From positions 3,599,085 to 3,663,084 of the forward strand of contig NZ_JAMXLB010000001.1 in assembly GCF_024054195.1 (NCBI RefSeq): a stretch of 64,000 bases of DNA, given 5' to 3'. This document shows positions 54,933 through 62,093 of the stretch, one piece after another (the first letter of the stretch is position 1; every line of letters starts with the position of its first letter). The position numbers and the translations under genes are program-made. Source of the DNA: Flavobacterium sp. NRK F7. Lineage in GTDB: Bacteria; Bacteroidota; Bacteroidia; Flavobacteriales; Flavobacteriaceae. The notes under the pieces were generated by a model. The model had not been told where the DNA came from. It saw only the letters and a list, made by a program, of their open reading frames with translations, and did not search any database.

Positions 54933-54964
54933 AACAGTTTATAAAACAGAACCTAATTTATAGT

Positions 54965-55387
54965 ATGACAGAAAAAAATTTTAAATACTCTACAATAAGT
55001 TTTATACTAATAAATATATGGACACTATATTTATTTTTTGGTTATTTAAGTGAAGAGAAAGGAATTTTTAATGGATTTGGTTTACTAATTGATTTTGTTT
55101 ATAGTCAAATTTTTAATGTCGTATTTGGTTCATTATTATTATTAATAAGAGCGTATTTTTATTTTAGAAAAATTAATTCAAATCCATTAAAAATAAATTT
55201 CTTTTATATATTAAGCGGAATATTTAGTATAAATATTTTCATAATATGGTTATGTTCAATTATCCTACAATTTATTGAACTTGCTAATGAATTGACAACA
55301 ATTCTTGGGGTTAGCTCATTATTAATAGGTTCTTTTATCATTCTTGATCTATATAAATTAAATTTCAAGAAATTGACAATTAACTAA
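54965..55387 (+). CDS. Cassette 4, first gene: small membrane protein
   Basis: A 140-residue protein with four likely membrane helices (ISFILINIWTLYLFFGY; FGLLIDFVYSQIFNVVFGSLLLLIRAYFYF; FFYILSGIFSINIFIIWLCSIIL; TTILGVSSLLIGSFIILDLY). I start at 54965 (MTEKNFKYST): an in-frame Met at 54929 would place the first 12 codons partly inside the attC-like site D. Unknown family. The next gene follows by 16 bp with no site between, so this is a two-gene cassette. Confidence 0.65.
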   Translation: MTEKNFKYSTISFILINIWTLYLFFGYLSEEKGIFNGFGLLIDFVYSQIFNVVFGSLLLLIRAYFYFRKINSNPLKINFFYILSGIFSINIFIIWLCSIILQFIELANELTTILGVSSLLIGSFIILDLYKLNFKKLTIN

Positions 55388-55403
55388 ACTCAAATCATAA
55401 TAA

Positions 55404-55925
55404 ATGAGAAAGGTTTTAAACTTCTTTTTGATAATATTTTATTCAATTTTTATTGCTGGATTATATGGAATACTTCATGACCAAATAACATATTCTATTT
55501 CTAATGAATATTATACATTATTCAAATTCGAACAATTTGGAATAAATAATTGGAACTTATCTAACGAAAGGTTGAAAGTTGGAATAATTGGATATTTGGC
55601 AACTTGGTGGGTAGGTCTCATTCTAGGTGTTATTTACGCAATAATTTCTTTATTTCACGATTCGAAAAAAACATTAAAAATAACTTTAAATTCAATTTTC
55701 TTAAATATTGGAATTACATTCATTTTTGGAATTTTAGGTTTCATTTATGGTTTTTTATTTTTAAACGCTGAAAAAATTAATTGGTATATTCCAGAACAAA
55801 CAGAAAACATTCAAAGCTTCATAAATGTAGGATCAATTCATAACTTTGGATATATTGGAGGCTTTGTTGGTTTGATTTTTGGAATTTACTTCATGAATAG
55901 AAACTTAAGAAAAACCGTTGCATAA
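55404..55925 (+). CDS. Cassette 4, second gene: small membrane protein
   Basis: A 173-residue protein with a signal-anchor-like N-terminus (MRKVLNFFLIIFYSIFIAGLYG) and three more hydrophobic segments (about 65-90, 103-127, 145-163). Not recognised; contains IHNFGYIGGFVGLIFG near the end. Its stop codon TAA lies inside the 5' core (GCATAAC) of attC-like site E. This overlap of stop codon and attC core is common for gene cassettes. Confidence 0.62.
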   Translation: MRKVLNFFLIIFYSIFIAGLYGILHDQITYSISNEYYTLFKFEQFGINNWNLSNERLKVGIIGYLATWWVGLILGVIYAIISLFHDSKKTLKITLNSIFLNIGITFIFGILGFIYGFLFLNAEKINWYIPEQTENIQSFINVGSIHNFGYIGGFVGLIFGIYFMNRNLRKTVA

Positions 55926-56083
55926 CAGCCGTTTGTAGCAATTGCTAGACCTGGCTTGTGTTCGGAATTTTACTTCGTCAGTTCGCACTCTGTGCTCGGG
56001 TCTCCGGAAATTCCACGAGGAGTTTTGTACTTGTAATCTTTTGGCTTAAATTTACGCAACTGCTACAAGCGGCAAACCGTTAT
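55920..56083 (+). repeat. attC-like site E
   Basis: 164 bp, GCATAAC ... GTTATGG, the longest of the set. Arms GCCGTTTGTAGCAATTGC and GCAACTGCTACAAGCGGC pair at 16 of 18 positions; spacers A and AAACC. The central part (GGAATTTT...GGAAATTCC) forms an inner imperfect hairpin. Confidence 0.88.
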
Positions 56084-56114
56084 GGGCAAGTTTAACACGG
56101 CATAACCAACAGTA

Positions 56115-56714
56115 ATGAACTACGAAGAAATAGCTGAACAAATAATTGGACTTAAAAATGCAGACTTGGAGTTTCGTGAAAAACTTATTCAAAGCGGACG
56201 ACTGAGTGCGGGGTATAACGAAGAAATGGCTAATATACATAGCAGAAACGCAAAAATACTAGACGAAATAATCGACACAATTGGCTATCCGACAGTTGAC
56301 AAAGTGGGAAAAGAAGCGAGTGAAGCAGCTTGGTTAGTTATTCAACATTCTATTGGAGAACCTAACTTTATGAAAAAATCTGCGAAATTATTGAAAGTGG
56401 CTGTTAACGAAAATAAAGCAGACCCAAAGGGCTTGGCATATTTAACCGACCGAATAGCCGTTTTCGAAGGAAAACCACAACTTTACGGAACTCAATTTGA
56501 TTGGGACGAAAATGGAGAAATGAATCCTAATAAATTTGACGACATAGTAAAGGTAAATCAAAGGAGGCAAGCTATTGGTCTTAACACGCTTGAAGAACAA
56601 ACTGACATTATGAAAGAAAGGGTAAAAAATGAAAATCAAAGACCACCAAAAGACTTTGAAGTAAGAAAACGGGAAATCGAGAAATGGAAAAAAACTGTTG
56701 GTTGGACAAAATAA
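56115..56714 (+). CDS. Cassette 5: DUF6624 domain protein
   Basis: A 199-residue soluble protein. Seen: NADLEFREKLIQSGRLSAGYNEEMANIHSRNAKILDEII, GYPTVDKVGKEASEAAWLVIQHSIGEPNFM, YLTDRIAVFEGKPQLYGTQFDWDENGEM. This is the DUF6624 pattern (conserved GKEASxAAWxxxQHS and QxYGTQ), a family of unknown activity found in many bacteria. No signal peptide is seen. Single gene between sites E and F. Confidence 0.75.
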   Translation: MNYEEIAEQIIGLKNADLEFREKLIQSGRLSAGYNEEMANIHSRNAKILDEIIDTIGYPTVDKVGKEASEAAWLVIQHSIGEPNFMKKSAKLLKVAVNENKADPKGLAYLTDRIAVFEGKPQLYGTQFDWDENGEMNPNKFDDIVKVNQRRQAIGLNTLEEQTDIMKERVKNENQRPPKDFEVRKREIEKWKKTVGWTK

Positions 56715-56722
56715 AAACCAGC

Positions 56723-56853
56723 CCATAACAATGGCTATAAGTAATTGCTTGTTCTTGCTTACTTCTGAAAATCCTTGCGGATTTTCAGTTTGGTGTACAC
56801 TTGTAAAGTTAAGTGCTAAACCACGCAACTACTCATAGCCGAGACCGTTAGCG
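56723..56853 (+). repeat. attC-like site F
   Basis: 131 bp, CCATAAC ... GTTAGCG. Arms GGCTATAAGTAATTGC and GCAACTACTCATAGCC pair at 14 of 16 positions; 3' spacer GAGACC. Contains a perfect inner hairpin CTGAAAATCC / GGATTTTCAG, the same layout as sites A and I. Confidence 0.88.
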
Positions 56854-56861
56854 GTAACCGT

Positions 56862-57746
56862 ATGAAGACGACACTACACATATTAACAATCGGAATTTTA
56901 ATAACACTTGTTTCGTGCGGACAAATAAACGAAAAGAAGAATATTCCTGTGGCTACAGCCGACACTTTGCAAACAAGTATCGATAAAAAAGAAAAGGAGC
57001 GTTTAGAAAGAAGAAAGGAAATGGAAGAGCAAGACTACGCTGACAGTATTCGTCTTGACAAGGTTTTACAAGACGCTTTGAAAATTGCAAACCAGAATAT
57101 CAGTAAAGACAAGTTTATTAAGAAGTATGAAGTTTCGCCTGACAGTATTCCTGTGAGTGTAGAAATTAATTTAGACTACCATTTTACAAAGACAAATTCT
57201 CATCTTATAATAAGGAGAAACGAACCAAGTGCTATTTATATTGACATCTATACAAAAGGTGAAAGTAAATTTGAAAAAGTAGTATCTCACGAACAATGGA
57301 CTATGACTTATGTTAACGACACAATTCAAGACATTAATGGTGACGGACTAAATGATTTTGTTGTAAACTGGTATGGTTCTTCAGGATGTTGCTTAAAGGC
57401 ATTCAGCAATGTTTATCTTATACGACAAGACAAAAAAGCATTTTCAGAGAACTTTGAATTTATAAATCCAACTTTTTCACCCAAAGAAAAAATAATTAGG
57501 GGCGTTTGTTATGGACATCCAGGCGAAACAGAAATGTATAAATACAAATGGAACGGAGAAAAAGTGGACACGTTGGAATATGTTTCATACGAAAGAAACG
57601 AGAAGGGAAAAACTGGAAAGATTATAATTTCAACAGATAGACCATATCGTGACAAATTCAAAACAATAAAAGTTTTAAATTCGGTGCCGACAGAATATAA
57701 GAAAATTGAAGGTTATGACTGGTTTACAGGAAACGGATATGAGTAA
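56862..57746 (+). CDS. Cassette 6: lipoprotein with an FG-GAP-like motif
   Basis: A 294-residue lipoprotein: LVSCG lipobox (Cys19), then a charged coiled-coil-prone stretch (KKEKERLERRKEMEEQD, about 42-58). The central part contains DINGDGLNDFVVNWYGSSGCC, an FG-GAP/VCBS-type calcium loop (DxNxDGxxD). Family not recognised. Start ATG at 56862 is only 9 bp after the attC core of site F. Single gene between sites F and G. Confidence 0.65.
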   Translation: MKTTLHILTIGILITLVSCGQINEKKNIPVATADTLQTSIDKKEKERLERRKEMEEQDYADSIRLDKVLQDALKIANQNISKDKFIKKYEVSPDSIPVSVEINLDYHFTKTNSHLIIRRNEPSAIYIDIYTKGESKFEKVVSHEQWTMTYVNDTIQDINGDGLNDFVVNWYGSSGCCLKAFSNVYLIRQDKKAFSENFEFINPTFSPKEKIIRGVCYGHPGETEMYKYKWNGEKVDTLEYVSYERNEKGKTGKIIISTDRPYRDKFKTIKVLNSVPTEYKKIEGYDWFTGNGYE

Positions 57747-57755
57747 ACGGCTAAC

Positions 57756-57887
57756 CGCTAACAGGCGTTTGGCAAAAAAGCGGGTTCAGTGCTTAAATGA
57801 GGCTTTGTGCTTCGTATCAAGTTCAGTGCTGGCAGACAGTTTAGTGCTTCGAAATCCGCTTCTTCGCCAAGCGCCAAAACGTTGTGC
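57756..57887 (+). repeat. attC-like site G
   Basis: 132 bp, CGCTAAC ... GTTGTGC. Arms GGCGTTTGGCAAAAAAGCGG and CCGCTTCTTCGCCAAGCGCC pair at 17 of 20 positions; spacers A and AAAAC. The loop carries several GTGCTT and GTTCAGTGCT repeats, as in sites B and D. Confidence 0.9.
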
Positions 57888-57930
57888 GTCATTTTGGATG
57901 AACAAGAAGGAGAAATAAAAACATTAATTT

Positions 57931-58581
57931 ATGGGTTGGAAAATATCTGCAACATTTATAAAAGATGCTGGAAATCTTGAAATAAACGATGACTTAATTA
58001 AATCTTTAGGTTTTAAAGATTTTGAATATATTGAGAAAACAAATTTCAATGAAAATCCAGAAATTGGTGAACTTTATGTTTCAAAATACAATAATCATCT
58101 TTTGATTGCAAATGCGGACCTAATTTGGGAATTTACCAAACCAAATATTTCTAAAACAGAAAAAACTTTTATTGAAAAATTTCCGAATACCGAAATTTAC
58201 TCTTTGTCTTTAGGTGGCGGAACTTATTTTAGTCTAATTGAAAATGGAAAAAAGATTCGACTAATGGAAGTTGGTGATGAAATTTACCAAGATGTTGGAG
58301 AATTAATTCCTGAAGAGATTTATTTGAAATCTGAAAATTTATTTGACGAGGATAAACTAGAATTAATGAAGAATGAATTAACAGAAGAAGAATTTGAGCA
58401 ACAGCTTCAATCCAATTTAGCATATGAAACTGCATTTGAGTTGACAAAAAGATTTTTCGGAAAAAGATATGATGAACTTGACATTAAAGATTACGAATTT
58501 GAGAGCCTAAAATACAGAAACTTTCTAATAGATAATGTCCAAGATTACGGAATAAAAGCCGAAATGCAATTCGAAAAATAA
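57931..58581 (+). CDS. Cassette 7: hypothetical cytoplasmic protein
   Basis: A 216-residue soluble, acidic protein of unknown family. It opens MGWKISATFIKDAGNLEINDDLIKSLGFKDFEYIEKTNF; a middle SLSLGGGTYFSLIENGKKIRL motif suggests a beta-rich domain. A ribosome binding site-like AAGAAGGAG lies 19-27 bp upstream. Single gene between sites G and H. The function cannot be read from sequence. Confidence 0.65.
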   Translation: MGWKISATFIKDAGNLEINDDLIKSLGFKDFEYIEKTNFNENPEIGELYVSKYNNHLLIANADLIWEFTKPNISKTEKTFIEKFPNTEIYSLSLGGGTYFSLIENGKKIRLMEVGDEIYQDVGELIPEEIYLKSENLFDEDKLELMKNELTEEEFEQQLQSNLAYETAFELTKRFFGKRYDELDIKDYEFESLKYRNFLIDNVQDYGIKAEMQFEK

Positions 58582-58589
58582 AAACGAAC

Positions 58590-58719
58590 GCACAACAGCC
58601 GTTTGGCAAGATTGCGAATTTTTAGGTAAATTCACGTTTACGTTTCGCAAGAAATTTATCTTAACCGAAAGTACTCGGTTACGAAGTTCGCAACCTTGCC
58701 AAGCGCCAGAACGTTGTGC
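58590..58719 (+). repeat. attC-like site H
   Basis: 130 bp, GCACAAC ... GTTGTGC: the only site whose own two ends match each other exactly, because cassettes 7 and 8 begin with similar bases. 21-nt arms pair at 18 of 21 positions; spacers A and AGAAC. Close relative of site C. Confidence 0.9.
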
Positions 58720-58770
58720 ATCAGTTTCGTGAAACTCATAAAATTCAAAAAATAATTTCAATAGTAAAAT

Positions 58771-59307
58771 ATGAATTTAAAATATAAATTAAAGGAAAAT
58801 GATTACTTACAAATGCAACTATATTTTTTAAAAGAAAGTAATGATTTAAGAAAAATAATAATTAAAAATCTAATTGCTTGGTTTACTTTTTTTCTAATAA
58901 TTATTTTAATTCTATATTTTAGCAATCAAAAATTAATAGTTGTAATATTTGCAATTGCTTCAATTATTGTCTTGATTGTAAATCCTATTCGAATTAAAGA
59001 CATATACTTTGAGAAATTAAAAGAAGAATCTAAAACTTATGTTAATAAATCCAATCAATTAATTTCTGTTGAATTTTCAGATAACTATATCTTTATTGAT
59101 AGTGTAAAAAAACAAACTAAAATTAATATTTCTGAAATTGAAAAAATAATAGAAACAAACCAACATTTTTTCATAAAATTTATACTTGAAGTTATAATAA
59201 TTCCGAAAACTGAAATTGATAATCAAGATTTTCTTAAAAAAGAGTTATTAAATTTAACTAAAAAACTTAATATTGAATTAGAAAATCAATTGAATTGGAA
59301 ATGGTAA
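58771..59307 (+). CDS. Cassette 8: YcxB-like membrane protein
   Basis: A 178-residue protein: a short amphipathic N-terminus (KLKENDYLQMQLYFLKESNDLR), two adjacent membrane helices (about 33-50 and 54-68), then a soluble domain (SNQLISVEFSDNYIFIDSVKKQTKINISEIEKIIETNQHFFIKF) and a C-terminal helix. This layout and the ISxIxKI(I/V)E segment are those of YcxB-like proteins, of unknown function. Single gene between sites H and I. Confidence 0.7.
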   Translation: MNLKYKLKENDYLQMQLYFLKESNDLRKIIIKNLIAWFTFFLIIILILYFSNQKLIVVIFAIASIIVLIVNPIRIKDIYFEKLKEESKTYVNKSNQLISVEFSDNYIFIDSVKKQTKINISEIEKIIETNQHFFIKFILEVIIIPKTEIDNQDFLKKELLNLTKKLNIELENQLNWKW

Positions 59308-59317
59308 AAAACCGAAT

Positions 59318-59455
59318 ATACAACAGCGGTTTGCTTCAATGGCTACTTCCGGATTTTCCGTAGGAAAATCCGCTGCTCAATGGAATGTTTTGTTATATTT
59401 GTAATGGCTTGGTGTTGGTGCAACGCCACTGAGAGCAAGCCTCAGAACGTTAGCA
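59318..59455 (+). repeat. attC-like site I
   Basis: 138 bp, ATACAAC ... GTTAGCA. Arms GCGGTTTGCTTCAATGGC and GCCACTGAGAGCAAGCCTC pair at 15 positions with one bulged base, like the extrahelical base of classical attC; spacer AGAAC. Inner perfect hairpin CGGATTTTCC / GGAAAATCCG. Confidence 0.85.
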
Positions 59456-59471
59456 GTAATAATACTAAACT

Positions 59472-60047
59472 ATGCACATAAAACTATTTCTTCCAATTTT
59501 ATTAATATCTTTTTTGTCGTGTTCAAAAGTTAAGAATGAAGGGATAACGTTTTGCGAGATCCAAAAAAAATCATCAGATAGTATTATTGCTGATTTAGAT
59601 GAAAATAATAAAGTAGTTCGAATCTATAGCTTTTTAAACACTCCTGAAAAACCCATGAAAGAGATGATTACTTTTTTAAGAAATGGTGAAATAGATTCTT
59701 CAAAAAGCACTTTTTTAGAGATACGAAATAAGGACATGTATTTTCATTCTCCGTATGCCAAAAACTCTCGAAGATTTGTCAAATTTTTAGGAAATGATTC
59801 TATTAATGAAAACTTTAATAATTTTTCCAAGGTAAAATTGGACTCCATGTTTTTTAATAAAAAAGGGATAATTAAAAATTATAAAAATGTTATGGCACAA
59901 AGAGGAAAAATAGTTGAAACTGTATTTCTTGATACCATAATCGAAAAAGACAAGGAGAATCATACAATCATAAGAACGATAGAATATTATATTGATATTA
60001 ATAATTTATTGATAAATAAAGTAGAGAAAATAAAACAGAAAAATTAA
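59472..60047 (+). CDS. Cassette 9: hypothetical lipoprotein
   Basis: A 191-residue lipoprotein with signal peptide and FLSCS lipobox (Cys17). The mature part (EIQKKSSDSIIADLDENNKVVRIYSFLNTPEKPMKEMITF) has no recognised motif and ends in a Lys-rich tail. Single gene between sites I and J; ATG is 17 bp after the site I core and the stop 8 bp before site J. Unknown function. Confidence 0.62.
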   Translation: MHIKLFLPILLISFLSCSKVKNEGITFCEIQKKSSDSIIADLDENNKVVRIYSFLNTPEKPMKEMITFLRNGEIDSSKSTFLEIRNKDMYFHSPYAKNSRRFVKFLGNDSINENFNNFSKVKLDSMFFNKKGIIKNYKNVMAQRGKIVETVFLDTIIEKDKENHTIIRTIEYYIDINNLLINKVEKIKQKN

Positions 60048-60054
60048 TTACTAC

Positions 60055-60188
60055 TGCTAACAGCGGTTTTAAGAAATTGGGGGTTGAATATTAAATGGAA
60101 TAGTCTTTTTGTATATTTGGCTTCAGTCCTAATGGAATGGTTTGGGAACAAAAATCCCCAACTTCTTAAAGCCGGCGGGACGTTAGCA
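60055..60188 (+). repeat. attC-like site J
   Basis: 134 bp, TGCTAAC ... GTTAGCA. Arms GCGGTTTTAAGAAATTGGGG and CCCCAACTTCTTAAAGCCGGC pair with one bulged base and two mismatches; spacer GGGAC. It lies between cassette 9 and the 5' part of cassette 10. A long frame begins inside it at 60084 but the true start is at 60207. Confidence 0.88.
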
Positions 60189-60206
60189 CCAATATTGCCG
60201 ACCATC

Positions 60207-62081
60207 ATGAAACGATACGTACTTTTATTATTAGTCCTATTCTTCTTTGAAATTTCATTTGCTCAAGATGAAATCAGTATCAACTTCGACGAGATAAAAT
60301 CGAGAGTAGAAAATGTAAATTCAGAAAGCTATTATCCAAAACTTCTCAAAAGATTCAATGAGTTTGATAATACATTAACAGTAGAAGAGAATGCATTAAT
60401 ATATTATGGTTTTTCATTTCAAGAAGATTACTTAAAAAATCAGCCTAGAGAAGAACAACTGATAACCTTTGCAAAAAATAATGACTATGAAAGTGTTGTG
60501 AAAGAAGCTCTAAAAATCCTAGAAAAAAATCCAGTTAGCTTGCGTGGTAATGATGAATTAGCTTATGCCCTATATAAATTGGGTAAGCCTGAATCTGAAT
60601 GGAAGAAATATCAAAAAAGATTTAGAGATATTAGAAAAGTAATTTCTTTAAGCGGGAATGGTTCGAGCTGTGAAAATGCATTTAAAGTTATATATGTTTC
60701 CGACGAGTACATTATGATTTATGACTATTTTGAAATTCCTAAAGTTAGTCGCCAAGGTTATGCAACCACCTCGCCACAAGGATTTAAGGATGGAGCAAAT
60801 AATAATACTGAATATGGTTATGATGATAATGGTAATATGACCCGTGATGATAATAAAGGGATTACCAAAATTACATATAACCATTTAAATTTGCCAACAG
60901 AAATTGTTTTTGGAACCAATAAAATTGAATATCTTTACAATGCTACTGGACAAAAAGTAGTTAAAAAAGTAACAGAAAATACAGTAGTAACAACTACTAC
61001 TTATTTAGCAGGAGGTTTTCAATATGAAAACAGTGTTTTAAAGTTCTTTCCACAAGCAGAAGGTTATGTAAAAAAAGAAGGGAGTAGTTACAAGTATGTG
61101 TTTAACTATACAGATCATTTAGGAAATATACGATTAAGTTATAGTGATGCAGATAACAGTGGTAGTATAGCTATCGATGAAATTGTAGAAGAGAATGAAT
61201 ATTATCCTTTTGGATTAAAACATAATACTTATCCTTCTTCGAATGCATACCAGTATAAATACAACGGTAAGGAGTTGCAAGACGAACTAGGATTGAATAT
61301 GTATGACTACGGTGCACGAAACTACGACCCTGCTTTAGGTAGATGGATGAACATTGACCCTTTGGCAGAGTTGTATAGAAGACATACTCCTTATGCTTAT
61401 GCTGTTAATAATCCAGTCTTCTTTATTGACCCTGACGGGATGAGAGTTAGTTATGGTGATTTTATTGATAATGCTGGAAATGATGAAAGTGATGAAAGTG
61501 ATGGTGATAAGGATAAAAATAAAAATAAATCAATTGTAAATAATATAAAGAGATATATAGATGGTTTATTGAGTGGTCTTACAGATTATTTTTTAAATGA
61601 AGGTCCTGAAGATCAATTAAAAGATACAGGAATGTGGAATACTCCTAAATTTAAAGAGTCTAGAGCCAAAAGTAAATATAAATATTCTAGTAAATTAACT
61701 TCTGATGAAAAGCACGAATTTTATAAAAAAGGGGTAAAGCATGGTGCTATCTTAGGTATTATAATTGAAATTGCGGAACCATCACCTATAGGTGAATTTA
61801 AAACAGGAGGAAAATTATTAATAAAAACATATGATGACTTACTTATAGCCGGGGGTAGATTTTCTACTGGAAAAACAAAAGTTGCTGAAAACATCTTGAT
61901 AGGTAATATTGATGATGTTTATAAAATAATTACTGAAGGTGGTGAATTGACAACTAGAGGGGCTCATAAAATGATTGATGGAACTATAATACATCTTCAT
62001 AAATCAACTTCAACACAACTAGCAACGATTACAGTACATCAAGTCGGACAAAAATTAAAAAAGATAAGGTTTAATAATTAA
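60207..62081 (+). CDS. Chimeric DUF4919 N-terminus fused to an Rhs core with variable C-terminal tip
   Basis: A 624-residue frame from the Met at 60207. Residues 1-20 are a signal peptide (MKRYVLLLLVLFFFEISFAQ); up to about residue 184 it is the DUF4919-like cassette-10 protein. Just after the 82-bp repeat (60759) it continues in frame into an Rhs/YD-repeat core (YGYDDNGNMTRDDNKGITKITYNHLNLPTEI; NYTDHLGNIRLSY; YYPFGLKHN; the core-end DYGARNYDPALGRWMNIDPLAE). After this Rhs boundary about 220 residues of unrelated sequence form the variable tip, a likely toxin domain (ending GTIIHLHKSTSTQLATITVHQ). The Rhs part has lost its N-terminal repeats, so it is an orphan tip now fused to another protein. 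Confidence 0.75.
   Translation: MKRYVLLLLVLFFFEISFAQDEISINFDEIKSRVENVNSESYYPKLLKRFNEFDNTLTVEENALIYYGFSFQEDYLKNQPREEQLITFAKNNDYESVVKEALKILEKNPVSLRGNDELAYALYKLGKPESEWKKYQKRFRDIRKVISLSGNGSSCENAFKVIYVSDEYIMIYDYFEIPKVSRQGYATTSPQGFKDGANNNTEYGYDDNGNMTRDDNKGITKITYNHLNLPTEIVFGTNKIEYLYNATGQKVVKKVTENTVVTTTTYLAGGFQYENSVLKFFPQAEGYVKKEGSSYKYVFNYTDHLGNIRLSYSDADNSGSIAIDEIVEENEYYPFGLKHNTYPSSNAYQYKYNGKELQDELGLNMYDYGARNYDPALGRWMNIDPLAELYRRHTPYAYAVNNPVFFIDPDGMRVSYGDFIDNAGNDESDESDGDKDKNKNKSIVNNIKRYIDGLLSGLTDYFLNEGPEDQLKDTGMWNTPKFKESRAKSKYKYSSKLTSDEKHEFYKKGVKHGAILGIIIEIAEPSPIGEFKTGGKLLIKTYDDLLIAGGRFSTGKTKVAENILIGNIDDVYKIITEGGELTTRGAHKMIDGTIIHLHKSTSTQLATITVHQVGQKLKKIRFNN
60678..60759 (+). repeat. 82-bp direct repeat, right copy
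   Basis: Identical to 49369-49450. To its left is the genuine upstream part of the DUF4919-like gene; to its right is the Rhs core. The left copy has the genuine downstream part of the DUF4919-like gene on its right. Confidence 0.97.
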
Positions 62082-62093
62082 TTTATATATAAA

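Noticed and set aside
54929..54964. Upstream start of the cassette 4 membrane protein
   Set aside because: The Met at 54929 is inside the GTTATGC core of site D; the Met at 54965 lies within the cassette body.
57706..57918. A 70-residue frame at the end of cassette 6
   Set aside because: It lies mostly in attC-like site G and in another frame of the preceding gene; no protein-like features.
49578..60188. Sites A-J as dispersed MITE or REP-like repeats
   Set aside because: They occur only between these genes, in one direction, and each cassette start pairs with its own downstream core, which dispersed elements would not show.
60084..60206. Upstream start for the DUF4919/Rhs frame
   Set aside because: The extension reads through attC-like site J; the Met at 60207 opens a clear signal peptide.
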